Of a stretch of 64,000 nt of DNA, positions 1 to 8,227 are shown in pieces (the first letter of the stretch is position 1; every line of letters starts with the position of its first letter). The notes under the pieces are model-generated. The model ran no database searches. It saw only the letters and a program-made list of their open reading frames with translations, and was not told where the DNA came from. The translations under genes were made by a program, and so were the position numbers. The DNA lies in the NCBI RefSeq assembly GCF_001730685.1, contig NZ_MDJR01000001.1:310001-374000 (forward strand). Direction: 5' to 3'. The DNA is from Caloranaerobacter ferrireducens (GTDB lineage Bacteria; Bacillota; Clostridia; Tissierellales; Thermohalobacteraceae).

Positions 1-169
1 GCTTTAGCAAAGAAAACTTGATGAAGAATTTCAGAAAAATCCGTAGGCTTAACAGGACGTCTTGATTAGGTGAGTTAGGATTTTACGAAATTATGAATCT
101 TAGTTTTCTCTAAAGATTTGTCTATGAGCGTTATTTTTTCAACTCATTAAGGAATATAACTTTGTCAAC
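1..169 (+). repeat. Family 1 structured repeat, copy A (left end cut by window)
   Basis: Matches the copies at 7275-7620 and 55684-55936 nearly base for base. Relative to those it lacks about 28 nt covering the first core hairpin and ATCCTAC strand, but keeps the second core hairpin and the flanking inverted arms (AAGAAAACT near the left, AGTTTTCTC near the right). The right end reads AACTTTGTCAAC, like the terminal sequence of copy C. The left end lies outside the window. Confidence 0.8.
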
Positions 170-175
170 AAGCTC

Positions 176-201
176 AAAAGTCCCATTGAGGGACTTTTTT
201 T
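176..201 (+). terminator. Intrinsic terminator
   Basis: Inverted repeat AAAGTCCC / GGGACTTT with a 5-nt loop followed by seven T. It directly follows the right end of repeat copy A and would stop transcripts entering from the left edge. Confidence 0.75.
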
Positions 202-275
202 GACATTATAAAAGGAATTATAGGGATTTATGGAGAATAGGTTTAATTGGTTAAATTATAAAAGGGGTGTTTCAA

Positions 276-2270
276 GTGGTCTATGAGATTTCTAATATAG
301 ATAAAGAAAGATTGATTTTCTCTTTAGATATAGGTACAAGAACTGTTATTGGATTAGTAGGAATTTATGATGATGAAGGAATATTCAAAATAATAGCCAG
401 CGAAATCAGAGAACATGAAGAAAGAAGCATGTATGATGGACAAATTCATGACATTAACGGTGTTGCTAAAATAGTTAAGGAAGTAAAACAAAGTTTAGAA
501 AATAAAGTTGGTAAAAAATTAGATAAAGTTGCAATAGCTGCAGCAGGTAGGGCACTTAAGACTTACAGAGTAAGAGTTGATAGAAATACAGAAATAGGAG
601 CAGAAATAGATAAAACAATGATAGAAAGTTTAGAAATGGAAGCTGTGCAAAAGGCACAAGAACTGTTAGAGGTCAACAAAGGTATGGAAGAATCTAAATA
701 TTATTGTGTCGGTTATACAGTAGTAAATTATTATCTAGATGATAATTTTATAGAAAATTTAGAAGGGCATAGAGGAAATAAAATAGGTGTTGATTTGTTA
801 GCTACATTTTTACCTCATGTAGTTGTAGATAGTTTATATACAGTAATGAATAGGGTAAATTTAGAAGTAATAAATATTACTTTAGAACCAATTGCAGCTA
901 TTAATGTAGCTATTAAGAAAAATCTTAGGCTATTAAATCTTGCTCTTGTTGACATAGGTGCTGGAACCTCAGATATAGCAATCACAAAAGATGGAACAAT
1001 AGTAGCGTATGCAATGGCTTCTATTGCTGGAGATGAAATTACAGAACAAATTGCGAAAACTTACTTACTAGATTATGATACTGCTGAGAAATTAAAAGTA
1101 AATCTAAATAAGGAAATTAAACATAAATTCACAGATATAGTTGGAATAGAACATGAACTTACAAGCGAAGAAATATTAGATAGCATAATAGAATCCATTG
1201 AAAACTTAGCAAAAGAAATTGCAAACCGAATACTAGAATATAATGATAAATCTCCTAGTGCTGTTTTTTTAATAGGAGGGGGTAGTAACATACCAAGACT
1301 ACCTGATTTAGTTGCTAATTTTTTAAATTTACCAAAAGAGAGAGTTGTTATCAGAGATACAAATTCTATTGAAAATATAGAGGGTATACCAGAAGAATTA
1401 AACGGACCTCATGCAATTACCCCTATAGGAATAGCTATTACTGCAATACAAAGTAAATATAAAGATTTCTTAGAAATAATCGTCAATGGCAAAAAGGTAA
1501 AGTTGTTTAATTCTAAAAAGATAAAAGTATCAGATGTGCTTGTACTTATTGGATATAATCCAAGAAATCTTATACCTAAAAGAGGGGATAACTTTAAATG
1601 TTTTATAAATGGTAAAGAAAAAATAATTAAAGGAGAGGTTGGACAAGCAGCAAAGATATTTGTCAATAGAAGACCTGCTAATTTAGAGCATAAATTAGAT
1701 AATGGAGATGAAGTTATTATTGAAGCAGCTACAAAGGGTAAAAAAGTCATACCAAGACTTTATGATTTAGTAGATATAAATAAATGTGTATTTTTGAATG
1801 GAGAGAAAATAGATTTAATTAAAAAAGTTGTTGTAAATGGAAGAAGAGTTGATGATAATATTATAATCAATGAAAATGATGAAATTGTATATGATGAAAT
1901 AAAGACTTTATTTGAGTTGCTAATGGAACGCAATATAAGTACTGAAGAAAATGAAATATTTATTAATGGTAATAAAGTATCAAATGATTGTGAACTTAAA
2001 AATAATGATAAAATTTCTGTTGAAATAAAAAAAGAAAAAGATATTGAAAAAATTGATAGACATAATACAATTATATTAAAAGTTAATGGCGAAGATAAAG
2101 TTATTTCTTATGAAAAAGAGAGTTTTATATTTGTTGATATTTTTGATTACATCGATTTTGATTTATCAAAACCTATGGGGATGTTAAAGCTAGAAGTAAA
2201 TGGCAAAAAGGCTGAGTTGATGCAAGAATTAAAAGATGGTGATACTATAAATATCTACTGGGCAAAGTAA
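276..2270 (+). CDS. FtsA-like actin-family ATPase with C-terminal beta-grasp-like tail
   Basis: Actin/Hsp70-superfamily ATPase resembling cell-division FtsA. Visible ATPase motifs are phosphate-1 (SLDIGTRTVIGL, about residues 15-27), phosphate-2 (VDIGAGTSDIAI, about 223-234) and the adenosine motif (FLIGGGSNIPR, about 328-338). Residues about 390-664 are an extra tail not found in classical FtsA. It contains repeated units of the form VNGK..L...L.DGD.I.I, ending INIYW, reminiscent of beta-grasp folds. GTG at 276 is chosen because AAAGGGG lies 8-9 nt upstream; the in-frame GTG at 267 overlaps that ribosome binding site. There is no ftsZ next to it, so a role in division is inferred from family only. 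A Clostridia-specific FtsA/PilM paralogue is the alternative. Confidence 0.75.
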   Translation: MVYEISNIDKERLIFSLDIGTRTVIGLVGIYDDEGIFKIIASEIREHEERSMYDGQIHDINGVAKIVKEVKQSLENKVGKKLDKVAIAAAGRALKTYRVRVDRNTEIGAEIDKTMIESLEMEAVQKAQELLEVNKGMEESKYYCVGYTVVNYYLDDNFIENLEGHRGNKIGVDLLATFLPHVVVDSLYTVMNRVNLEVINITLEPIAAINVAIKKNLRLLNLALVDIGAGTSDIAITKDGTIVAYAMASIAGDEITEQIAKTYLLDYDTAEKLKVNLNKEIKHKFTDIVGIEHELTSEEILDSIIESIENLAKEIANRILEYNDKSPSAVFLIGGGSNIPRLPDLVANFLNLPKERVVIRDTNSIENIEGIPEELNGPHAITPIGIAITAIQSKYKDFLEIIVNGKKVKLFNSKKIKVSDVLVLIGYNPRNLIPKRGDNFKCFINGKEKIIKGEVGQAAKIFVNRRPANLEHKLDNGDEVIIEAATKGKKVIPRLYDLVDINKCVFLNGEKIDLIKKVVVNGRRVDDNIIINENDEIVYDEIKTLFELLMERNISTEENEIFINGNKVSNDCELKNNDKISVEIKKEKDIEKIDRHNTIILKVNGEDKVISYEKESFIFVDIFDYIDFDLSKPMGMLKLEVNGKKAELMQELKDGDTINIYWAK

Positions 2271-2280
2271 TGTCTAATCA

Positions 2281-2365
2281 GCCTCTTTTAGACAGTTAAT
2301 TTTCATATAATTATCTATTAATTAATAGTATTTAATAAGATAATGCTATTACTGTCTAAGGAGGC
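2281..2365 (+). promoter_or_regulatory. Long hairpin that would sequester the Shine-Dalgarno of the VanW gene
   Basis: The 5' arm at 2281-2296 (GCCTCTTTTAGACAGT) is complementary, with about one mismatch, to the 3' arm at 2351-2365 (ACTGTCTAAGGAGGC). The 3' arm contains the AAGGAGG ribosome binding site of the gene starting at 2371. Further AT-rich complementarity lies inside (TTATCT with AGATAA). There is no T-run, so this is not a simple terminator. Translational control is an inference. Confidence 0.55.
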
Positions 2366-2370
2366 ATATT

Positions 2371-3723
2371 ATGTTTAATTTAAATAGATATTTTGTAAAT
2401 GTATTTGTGGCTATATTAATTATTTTAATTTTGTTATTTACTATATTTATATTTATCTCGTTGAATATAACTACTATATATAAAGGTGTTAAAATTAACA
2501 ATATAGATGTAGGTGGACTAAACAGAAGTGAAGCTTTATTATATTTAGAAAGAGAATTAGGTTATAAACTTAATAATAAATTTGTTAAACTAATTTATGG
2601 AGATTACAAGTATATAATTGAATATAAAGAACTTGGTATTACTTATGATTATTACAAAGCTATTGATGAAGCTTTTTTAATTGGTAGACAAGGTACTATA
2701 ATAAAGAGGATTAAAGATATATTATATGTTAGAGCCAATGGATACAATATAGAAATGGGATTATTGTATAATGATATTCGCTTAAGAAATATAATAAATA
2801 AAGTTTCTAAAGATATAAATGTGGAAAGTAAAGATGCTTATATAATTTATAGTAAGGATGGTTTTAAAGTATTTCCTGAAGTATATGGCAGAAAGGTTAA
2901 TAGAGAGAAATTGAAAAGTAGAATAGTAAATGCAGTTTTAGTAGGGGGTTTTGTAGAAATCCCAGTTGATATAGAAAAACCTAAAATTACTAAGGATATG
3001 CTAAAGCAAATAAAAGATAGATTAGGAAGTTTTACTACTACTTTTGCAGGCAGTAGTCTAGGAAGAAAACATAATATTAATTTAGCATCTAGTAGTATTA
3101 ATGGGAAGATCCTTTTACCAGGTGAGGTTTTTTCTTTTAATGAAACTACAGGCCCTAGAGATGCTAATGCAGGATATAAAGAGGCAAAAATAATATTAGA
3201 TGGAGATTTAACACCAGGTATTGGAGGAGGAGTTTGTCAGGTTTCTACAACATTGTATAATGCAGTTTTATTGTCAGATCTTAAAATAGAAGAGAGACAT
3301 CCTCATTCTATACCAGCAACATATGTTGAAAAAGGATTAGATGCAACTGTGGCATATGATTATTTAGATTTTAAATTTAGTAATAATACAAATTATCCTA
3401 TATATATACATTCAGAGGTTAAAGATAATAATTTAACAATAACGATTTTTGGTAAGAAGGCAAAAAAAAATAGAGTAGTTAAGATAAAATCTGAGATTAT
3501 TCAAATATTAGAACCAGAAGTAGAAATAAAAATTGACGAAAAATTAGAACCTGGAACAAAAAATATATTACAAAGAGGAAGATATGGGTATAAAGTTAAA
3601 ACGTATAAGGAAGTTTATGAAAATGGTAGAAAAATAAAGACAGAAATTATATCAAGTGATTATTACAAACCTAGAAAAGAAATTGTCAAGGTAGGTCCTG
3701 AACAAAAGGATAAAATAAATTAA
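2371..3723 (+). CDS. VanW-family cell-wall protein with G5 domain
   Basis: Membrane-anchored extracytoplasmic protein. One N-terminal transmembrane segment (about residues 10-32) is followed by a putative peptidoglycan-binding region (about 45-220), a VanW domain (about 235-360, with GEVFSFNETTGPR and GGGVCQVSTTLYNAV) and a C-terminal G5 domain (about 370-440). This YoaR-type architecture is common in Firmicutes. VanW occurs in some vancomycin-resistance clusters, but nothing here suggests resistance: there is no vanHAX or sensor nearby. The exact function of the family is unknown; a role at the cell wall or in spore envelope assembly is likely. ATG at 2371 follows AAGGAGG, which lies inside a possible hairpin. 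Confidence 0.85.
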   Translation: MFNLNRYFVNVFVAILIILILLFTIFIFISLNITTIYKGVKINNIDVGGLNRSEALLYLERELGYKLNNKFVKLIYGDYKYIIEYKELGITYDYYKAIDEAFLIGRQGTIIKRIKDILYVRANGYNIEMGLLYNDIRLRNIINKVSKDINVESKDAYIIYSKDGFKVFPEVYGRKVNREKLKSRIVNAVLVGGFVEIPVDIEKPKITKDMLKQIKDRLGSFTTTFAGSSLGRKHNINLASSSINGKILLPGEVFSFNETTGPRDANAGYKEAKIILDGDLTPGIGGGVCQVSTTLYNAVLLSDLKIEERHPHSIPATYVEKGLDATVAYDYLDFKFSNNTNYPIYIHSEVKDNNLTITIFGKKAKKNRVVKIKSEIIQILEPEVEIKIDEKLEPGTKNILQRGRYGYKVKTYKEVYENGRKIKTEIISSDYYKPRKEIVKVGPEQKDKIN

Positions 3724-3763
3724 ATGATTTGGCATTATAATTAGTAATATACGGAGGGGAAAA

Positions 3764-4426
3764 ATGGAGGAGTTATATTCAAAAAAGATAAAATGTCCTG
3801 TTTGTAAAAATGATTTTACAACGAGTAAAGTTAAGCGTTCTAAGCTAAGAGTTGAAAAAAGAGATACGGATTTTTTCACATATTATAAAGGAGAAAATCC
3901 TTTAAAATATAGCGTGTTTGTTTGTCCAGAATGCGGTTATGCTGCATTAGAGGATAAATTTGACAAGATAAAATCTAAAGATATTGAAGTGATTAAGCAA
4001 AATGTATCAAATAAATGGATGAAAAGAGAATTTTCTTTAAAAAGAAGTGTGGATGAAGCAATTACATGTTATAAGTTAGCTTTATATTGTGGTCAATTAT
4101 TAAACTTCAAAAATTATGACTTGGGAAATATAACTTTAAGACTAGCATGGATGAATAGGTTGAATGGAGATAAGGAAGAAGAGAGATTCTTGAGATTAAG
4201 TGCAGAACTTTTTAGAAATGCATATTACAACGAAGATATTCCTTCATCTCCTTTTGATGAATTATCATTAGCTTATTTAATTGGAGAATTGCATAGAAGG
4301 TTAGGAGATAGAGAAGAAGCTTTAACATGGTTTAGTAGGGTTATATCTAATAGAGCTATTAAGAACAACCCAAGACTAGACAAGCTAGTGAGAGATCAAT
4401 GGTATTTAGTTAAAGGAGAAAGGTAG
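3764..4426 (+). CDS. DUF2225 family protein
   Basis: Cytoplasmic 220-residue protein of the DUF2225 family. Two zinc-knuckle-like pairs are visible: CPVC at residues 11-14 and CPEC at about 53-56. The remainder is helical and TPR-like, including LHRRLGDREEALTWFSRVI. This form is widespread in Clostridia, often next to envelope or sporulation genes, but its biochemical role is unknown. The start has a GGAGGGG ribosome binding site. The gene ends 8 nt before the ogt start, so the two are probably co-transcribed. Confidence 0.8.
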   Translation: MEELYSKKIKCPVCKNDFTTSKVKRSKLRVEKRDTDFFTYYKGENPLKYSVFVCPECGYAALEDKFDKIKSKDIEVIKQNVSNKWMKREFSLKRSVDEAITCYKLALYCGQLLNFKNYDLGNITLRLAWMNRLNGDKEEERFLRLSAELFRNAYYNEDIPSSPFDELSLAYLIGELHRRLGDREEALTWFSRVISNRAIKNNPRLDKLVRDQWYLVKGER

Positions 4427-4434
4427 GAACTTAA

Positions 4435-4968
4435 ATGAGAGCCTATTATTACAGTTTTAATTCAGATTTGCTTGGTGAAATTTATTTAGCTTTTACTAGC
4501 AAAGGTTTAGTAAGGTTAAGTTTACATACTGAAGAAAAAAAGGATTTTTTTAATTGGCTTAAAATATATTTTGATGAAATTAGTGAGTATAATGGTGAAG
4601 AGCTAGAGTATAGTTTGCAAATAAAGTCATATCTGAAAGGAAAACTAAAAAAGTTTGATATACCAGTAGAATTTTATGGTACAGAATTTCAGAAAAAAGT
4701 ATGGGAACAGTTACTTAAGATTCCGTATGGGAGTGTAAGGTCTTATAAAGATATAGCTTTGGCAATAGGGAAACCAAAGGGGTTTAGAGCTGTTGGTGGA
4801 GCAAATAACAAAAATCCTATTCCTATTATTGTACCGTGTCATAGGGTTATAAATAATAATAGAGAGATAGGTGGATATGGAGGAGGAATTGATTACAAAA
4901 TTAAATTACTAAAGCTTGAAGGTGTTAAAATAGAAGCTAGGAAAGAAAAATATATAGTTGAGTATTAG
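4435..4968 (+). CDS. ogt: Methylated-DNA--protein-cysteine methyltransferase
   Basis: Suicide repair enzyme that transfers the alkyl group from O6-alkylguanine in DNA to its own cysteine. The signature IPIIVPCHRVI (about residues 129-139) contains the acceptor Cys. The upstream KIPYGSVRSYKDIA segment is the helix-turn-helix and minor-groove binding region. At 177 residues it is the normal length for Ogt/MGMT with an N-terminal ribonuclease-H-like domain. It follows the DUF2225 gene by 8 nt and has a weak AAAGGAG site well upstream of ATG 4435. Confidence 0.92.
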   Translation: MRAYYYSFNSDLLGEIYLAFTSKGLVRLSLHTEEKKDFFNWLKIYFDEISEYNGEELEYSLQIKSYLKGKLKKFDIPVEFYGTEFQKKVWEQLLKIPYGSVRSYKDIALAIGKPKGFRAVGGANNKNPIPIIVPCHRVINNNREIGGYGGGIDYKIKLLKLEGVKIEARKEKYIVEY

Positions 4969-5035
4969 CCGTTTATTTTGTGCATTTTTGTATCCTACTG
5001 CATAATATGTTAAAAAAAGCATAGAAGGTGGTAGG

Positions 5036-6352
5036 ATGTTTTTCTTTTTTAGGAGTTTGTTTAAGCAATCAAATGGCTACCCAATAGTTTTTATACCAGG
5101 ACTTTTTGGTTCAATAGGTAGTGATATAATTCCTGGTGCAGGTAAGTTTAGATTTGGACCAGCTGACTATGTATATAGACCAATAATAGAAGACCTTAAT
5201 AAATTAGGATATAGGCTTGACGAAAATCTTTTTATAGCGTTTTATGATTGGAGAAAAGAAAATGCTTATTCTGCACAAAAATATTTAATTCCTGTAATTA
5301 AAAAAGCAAAAGAGAAGACAAAAAAAGAAAAAGTTAATATTATTTGTCATAGTATGGGAGGTATAGTTGCAAGAGCCTATATTCAGAGTGATTATTATGA
5401 AAATGATGTAGACAAACTTGTTATGATTGCAACGCCTAATAGTGGATCAGCAAATGCATACTATTTTTGGGAAGGAGGAGAGTTGCCTTATAAAGAATAT
5501 AACGAAAGTTTATTTTATAAAATTCTATGGGAAGGTTTTATTTGGATTTTAAAGTTCATTCATAAAGAAAAAGATAATTTGAGTTTATTACACAATTATT
5601 TTCCGTCAATCAAAGATTTATTACCTAGTAATGAGTATGGGGATTATTTATTTATAGAAAATAACGATAGATTTGTGCGATTTATACCTATTTCTCAAAT
5701 CAGTAGTCAAAATGAGTTTTTGAATACTTTAAATAAAAACATATATGAAATGTATCAAAAAGGCATAAAAATTTATCTTATAACAGGAACAGGAAAACAG
5801 ACTAGGAAGTATTTGTGTGTTGAAAAGGTACCCAAATCTATTAAATGGTTTGATGGTAAACCCAAATATGCAGTTTATACGATTAGAGGGGATGGAACGG
5901 TAACAGAAGATAGTGTTTATACAGTATATGGAGATAGATACAAAATAAAAAGTGATCATGTTGAGATTTTAAAGGAATGTGGAGGTATTTTATCTAGTAT
6001 TTTAAATGTCAGAAGAGCTAGAAGAACTATGAGAGCAAGGCACAAAAAAATGGTGAATGTTTATAGTATTATTGCTAGTAATGTAGAAAAAATTTCTATT
6101 AGTAATAATAGAGGTTGTAATGTTATGTTTAACGATAGATATATTAGGGCTGGAGAATTATATGTTGAAAAATTAGGACAGGATTTGTATTGGATTATAA
6201 TGGATAATGATAGGCTTAAAAATTTAACAGTAAATATTAAAACTAAAAAAGATAAACAAACTAAAGTGATGGTATTAAAAGGTGATGAGAATCGTATAGT
6301 TAAAAAAGTTGATGAAGCTGTAAATAAAGAGAGTTTTATATTAAAAATATAG
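5036..6352 (+). CDS. Alpha/beta-hydrolase lipase, LCAT-like
   Basis: Serine hydrolase related to lecithin:cholesterol acyltransferase-like and PGAP1-like lipases. The N-terminus has the oxyanion-loop motif FIPGLFGS. The nucleophile elbow is CHSMGG with Ser at about residue 106, and GDGTVTEDS near residue 290 resembles the DGTV segment seen before the catalytic His in this family. No clear signal peptide is visible, so it is probably cytosolic or membrane-associated. It is a single-gene transcript: AAGGTGG precedes ATG 5036 and a bidirectional terminator follows. The substrate is unknown. Confidence 0.75.
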   Translation: MFFFFRSLFKQSNGYPIVFIPGLFGSIGSDIIPGAGKFRFGPADYVYRPIIEDLNKLGYRLDENLFIAFYDWRKENAYSAQKYLIPVIKKAKEKTKKEKVNIICHSMGGIVARAYIQSDYYENDVDKLVMIATPNSGSANAYYFWEGGELPYKEYNESLFYKILWEGFIWILKFIHKEKDNLSLLHNYFPSIKDLLPSNEYGDYLFIENNDRFVRFIPISQISSQNEFLNTLNKNIYEMYQKGIKIYLITGTGKQTRKYLCVEKVPKSIKWFDGKPKYAVYTIRGDGTVTEDSVYTVYGDRYKIKSDHVEILKECGGILSSILNVRRARRTMRARHKKMVNVYSIIASNVEKISISNNRGCNVMFNDRYIRAGELYVEKLGQDLYWIIMDNDRLKNLTVNIKTKKDKQTKVMVLKGDENRIVKKVDEAVNKESFILKI

Positions 6353-6363
6353 AGAAAAGTTTG

Positions 6364-6396
6364 AAGAAAGCCCCATTTTTATTTGGGGCTTTTATT
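6364..6396. terminator. Bidirectional terminator between convergent genes
   Basis: AAAGCCCCA / TGGGGCTTT stem with a short T-rich loop, A-rich on the left and T-rich on the right. It serves the plus-strand lipase and overlaps the 3' end of the minus-strand gene ending at 6379. Confidence 0.8.
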
Positions 6397-6999
6397 TTCA
6401 TTTTTATAGATATTATCTAATGCACGTTGATATCCAGCATCAAATGGAATATAGTATTTATAGTACTCTATAAGGAGTTTTTTCTTTTCACTGAATTCTT
6501 TAAAATATTCATACATATATATTACATGATCAAGCAAAGCTTTCTGTTCTTTAAAGTAATAGTATGAGCCTTTAATTTTTGGTACATTACCTCGAAAAGG
6601 AATATATAATTGATAATAAGTTTTTTCTCTTTTTTCATCATCAGGAATAATAATATTAATAAAAGTATAGCTATGCTTTTGATTATCTTTGAGCAACTTT
6701 TCTATTTCATTCATTATAATTACTTTTTGAATATAGTTAAATTTTTCATATTTCCTATAAATTTCATCTCGAGTTTCAGCATCAAAATCTCTAAACGTTC
6801 CAATGGAATTAGTAGGTGAATTTTTTTCATATAATTCAATAATTTCTTCACATATTTTGGAGTTTTCCTTCATCACTTCAATGATTTTATCCATTTCATT
6901 AATTTTTACAGCATCTATTTTTTTATTGATAATTACTATAAAGAGTGGCGAACTCAACAAAAGAAGGAATATAAAAACTTTTAAAAAAAATTTTCCCAT
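6379..6999 (-). CDS. Hypothetical membrane-anchored protein
   Basis: About 206 residues. I do not recognise a family. A single N-terminal hydrophobic segment (about residues 4-21) precedes a charged, helical, probably extracytoplasmic domain rich in Lys, Glu and Tyr. There is no lipobox Cys and no obvious catalytic motif. The ATG at 6999 is preferred over 7026 because AAGGATGG lies about 7 nt upstream and the hydrophobic segment then starts at the N-terminus. It is alone on the minus strand, beside a gap filled with dispersed repeats. Confidence 0.65.
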   Translation of the reverse strand: MGKFFLKVFIFLLLLSSPLFIVIINKKIDAVKINEMDKIIEVMKENSKICEEIIELYEKNSPTNSIGTFRDFDAETRDEIYRKYEKFNYIQKVIIMNEIEKLLKDNQKHSYTFINIIIPDDEKREKTYYQLYIPFRGNVPKIKGSYYYFKEQKALLDHVIYMYEYFKEFSEKKKLLIEYYKYYIPFDAGYQRALDNIYKNENKSPK

Positions 7000-7100
7000 A
7001 CAAAACCATCCTTTTTTACTTGTCACACCATATATTATATAATACTATACAAAATATTACGATAATGACAATAAATGTATGTCATTTAAAAAAATAATAG

Positions 7101-7168
7101 TTTTTTATAATTCATAGGAAATTATATTCCTTGTTATACTGTGGGTGATTTCGAATACAATTTCCATT
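7101..7168 (-). repeat. Family 2 repeat, truncated copy
   Basis: TTATAATTCATAGGAAATTATATTCC and the facing AATACAATTTCCAT strand match the right-hand stem of the family 2 copies at 27084 and 57265. The AAAATCTTC hairpin half is missing, so this copy is degraded. Confidence 0.65.
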
Positions 7169-7274
7169 TATTTTTTATTCATGTTTTTTCCTTTCATTTG
7201 ATAGTGACGCTTACAGTCATTTACTTGAAGAAATAAATACAATTTGATATTATCATATTGAGGTCTCAAAAACC

Positions 7275-7620
7275 TATTGTATACAAAAAACTATAATGAT
7301 TGAAAAAAATAACAAAATCTTCGATATAAATAAATTTAGGAAGATTTTGTTGAAATCCATAAACGGAAATTATATTTAAAATTATCCACAATTTAATGGG
7401 GTGTATAATTTCCTATGGATTATAAAACAAATATTACAAAGCTTTAGCAAAGAAAACTTGATGAAGAATTTCAGAAAAATCCGTAGGCTTAATGGGATGT
7501 TAAGCCAGCATCCTACAAGACAGGACGTCTTGATTAGGTGCGTTAGGATTTTTCGAAATTATGAATCTTAGTTTTCTCTAAAGATTTGTCTATGAGCGTT
7601 ATTTTTTTCAATTAATCCAT
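7275..7620 (+). repeat. Family 1 structured repeat, copy B, interrupted by a family 2 copy
   Basis: The left part, 7275-7313, aligns with 55686-55722 of copy E (ACTATAAT.ATTGAAAAA). It then breaks at 7314 and resumes at 7428 with AAATATTACAAAGC. The intervening 114 bp are a family 2 repeat. The core has ATCCGTAGG, a first hairpin CTTAA/TTAAG, ATCCTAC, the second hairpin CAAGACAGGACGTCTTG and GATTAGGTGCGTTAGGAT. No ORF is present. This repeat cluster accounts for most of the gap 7000-7675. Confidence 0.85.
7314..7427 (+). repeat. Family 2 structured repeat nested in family 1
   Basis: AAAATCTTC / GAAGATTTT hairpin, then nested stems AATCCAT / ATGGATT and GGAAATTATA / TATAATTTCC. AACAAA occurs on both sides (7311-7316 and 7425-7430) and may be a target duplication. 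Confidence 0.8.
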
Positions 7621-7649
7621 TTGATAGGGTTGATATTTTTATGTATTAC
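7621..7649 (+). promoter_or_regulatory. Candidate promoter for cobO-btuFCD
   Basis: TTGATA (7621-7626), 17-nt spacer, TATTAC (7644-7649), placed just after the right end of repeat copy B and 27 nt before the cobO start. No cobalamin riboswitch is visible in the short leader. Confidence 0.4.
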
Positions 7650-7675
7650 TAAGATTATGAGGGGGTGCAGGAAAG

Positions 7676-8206
7676 GTGGACAAGGGATTGATTCAAGTTT
7701 ATACAGGTGATGGTAAGGGAAAAACTACAGCAGCGTTAGGATTAGGATTGAGAGCTGTTGGCTATGGTTACAAAGTAAAGATGATACAATTTCTAAAAGG
7801 GCGTGATTCTGGAGAATTATTTAGTACGAAAAAACTTAATGGAGATTTTGAAATATATAGATTTGATAAATCAAAAAAGTTTTTTTGGAATATGAATGAA
7901 GCTGAAAAGGAAGAATTAAAGAAAAAAATTAGTGATGCTTTTGATTTTATTGAAGAAACAATTGAAAAAAATGATTGTGACATTCTTATTTTAGATGAAG
8001 TTATGGGGGTTATAAGTAATAAACTAGTTTCAATAGATAGAGTTTTACATATTTTAGATATTAAACCAGAGAATATGGAAATTATATTAACTGGAAGAAA
8101 TGTTCCTGAAGCTATACTTGATAGGGCGGATTTAGTTAGTGAAATGAAAATGGTTAAACATCCTTTTGAAAAAGGCATACCAGCAAGAAAAGGAATCGAA
8201 TATTAA
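7676..8206 (+). CDS. cobO: Cob(I)alamin / cob(I)yrinic acid a,c-diamide adenosyltransferase
   Basis: BtuR/CobO/CobP-type enzyme that transfers the adenosyl group of ATP to corrinoid cobalt. The P-loop-like TGDGKGKTTAALG (about residues 9-21), the LILDEV motif (about 102-107) and the C-terminal VKHPFEKGIPARKGIEY are family hallmarks, and 176 residues is the usual length. GTG 7676 follows GAGGGGG at a longer than usual distance. It is followed after 21 nt by the B12 importer genes, which suggests a salvage-and-adenosylation operon. Confidence 0.93.
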   Translation: MDKGLIQVYTGDGKGKTTAALGLGLRAVGYGYKVKMIQFLKGRDSGELFSTKKLNGDFEIYRFDKSKKFFWNMNEAEKEELKKKISDAFDFIEETIEKNDCDILILDEVMGVISNKLVSIDRVLHILDIKPENMEIILTGRNVPEAILDRADLVSEMKMVKHPFEKGIPARKGIEY

Positions 8207-8227
8207 ATAATAAACGGAGGGAGCAAG

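Noticed and set aside
1-169. CRISPR array from the repeated sequences
   Set aside because: The repeats are about 200 bp, far apart and dispersed; there are no short regularly spaced repeats or cas genes.
2371-3723. Vancomycin resistance function for the VanW protein
   Set aside because: VanW/G5 proteins are common outside resistance clusters, and no vanRS, vanHAX or related genes are nearby.
6610-7042. Plus-strand ORFs opposite the hypothetical protein at 6379-6999
   Set aside because: The minus-strand frame has a good start, ribosome binding site and signal-anchor; the plus-strand frames have none of these.
7441-7620. Cobalamin riboswitch upstream of cobO
   Set aside because: The structured sequence there is family 1 repeat, present also at unrelated loci, and shows no B12-box-like motif.
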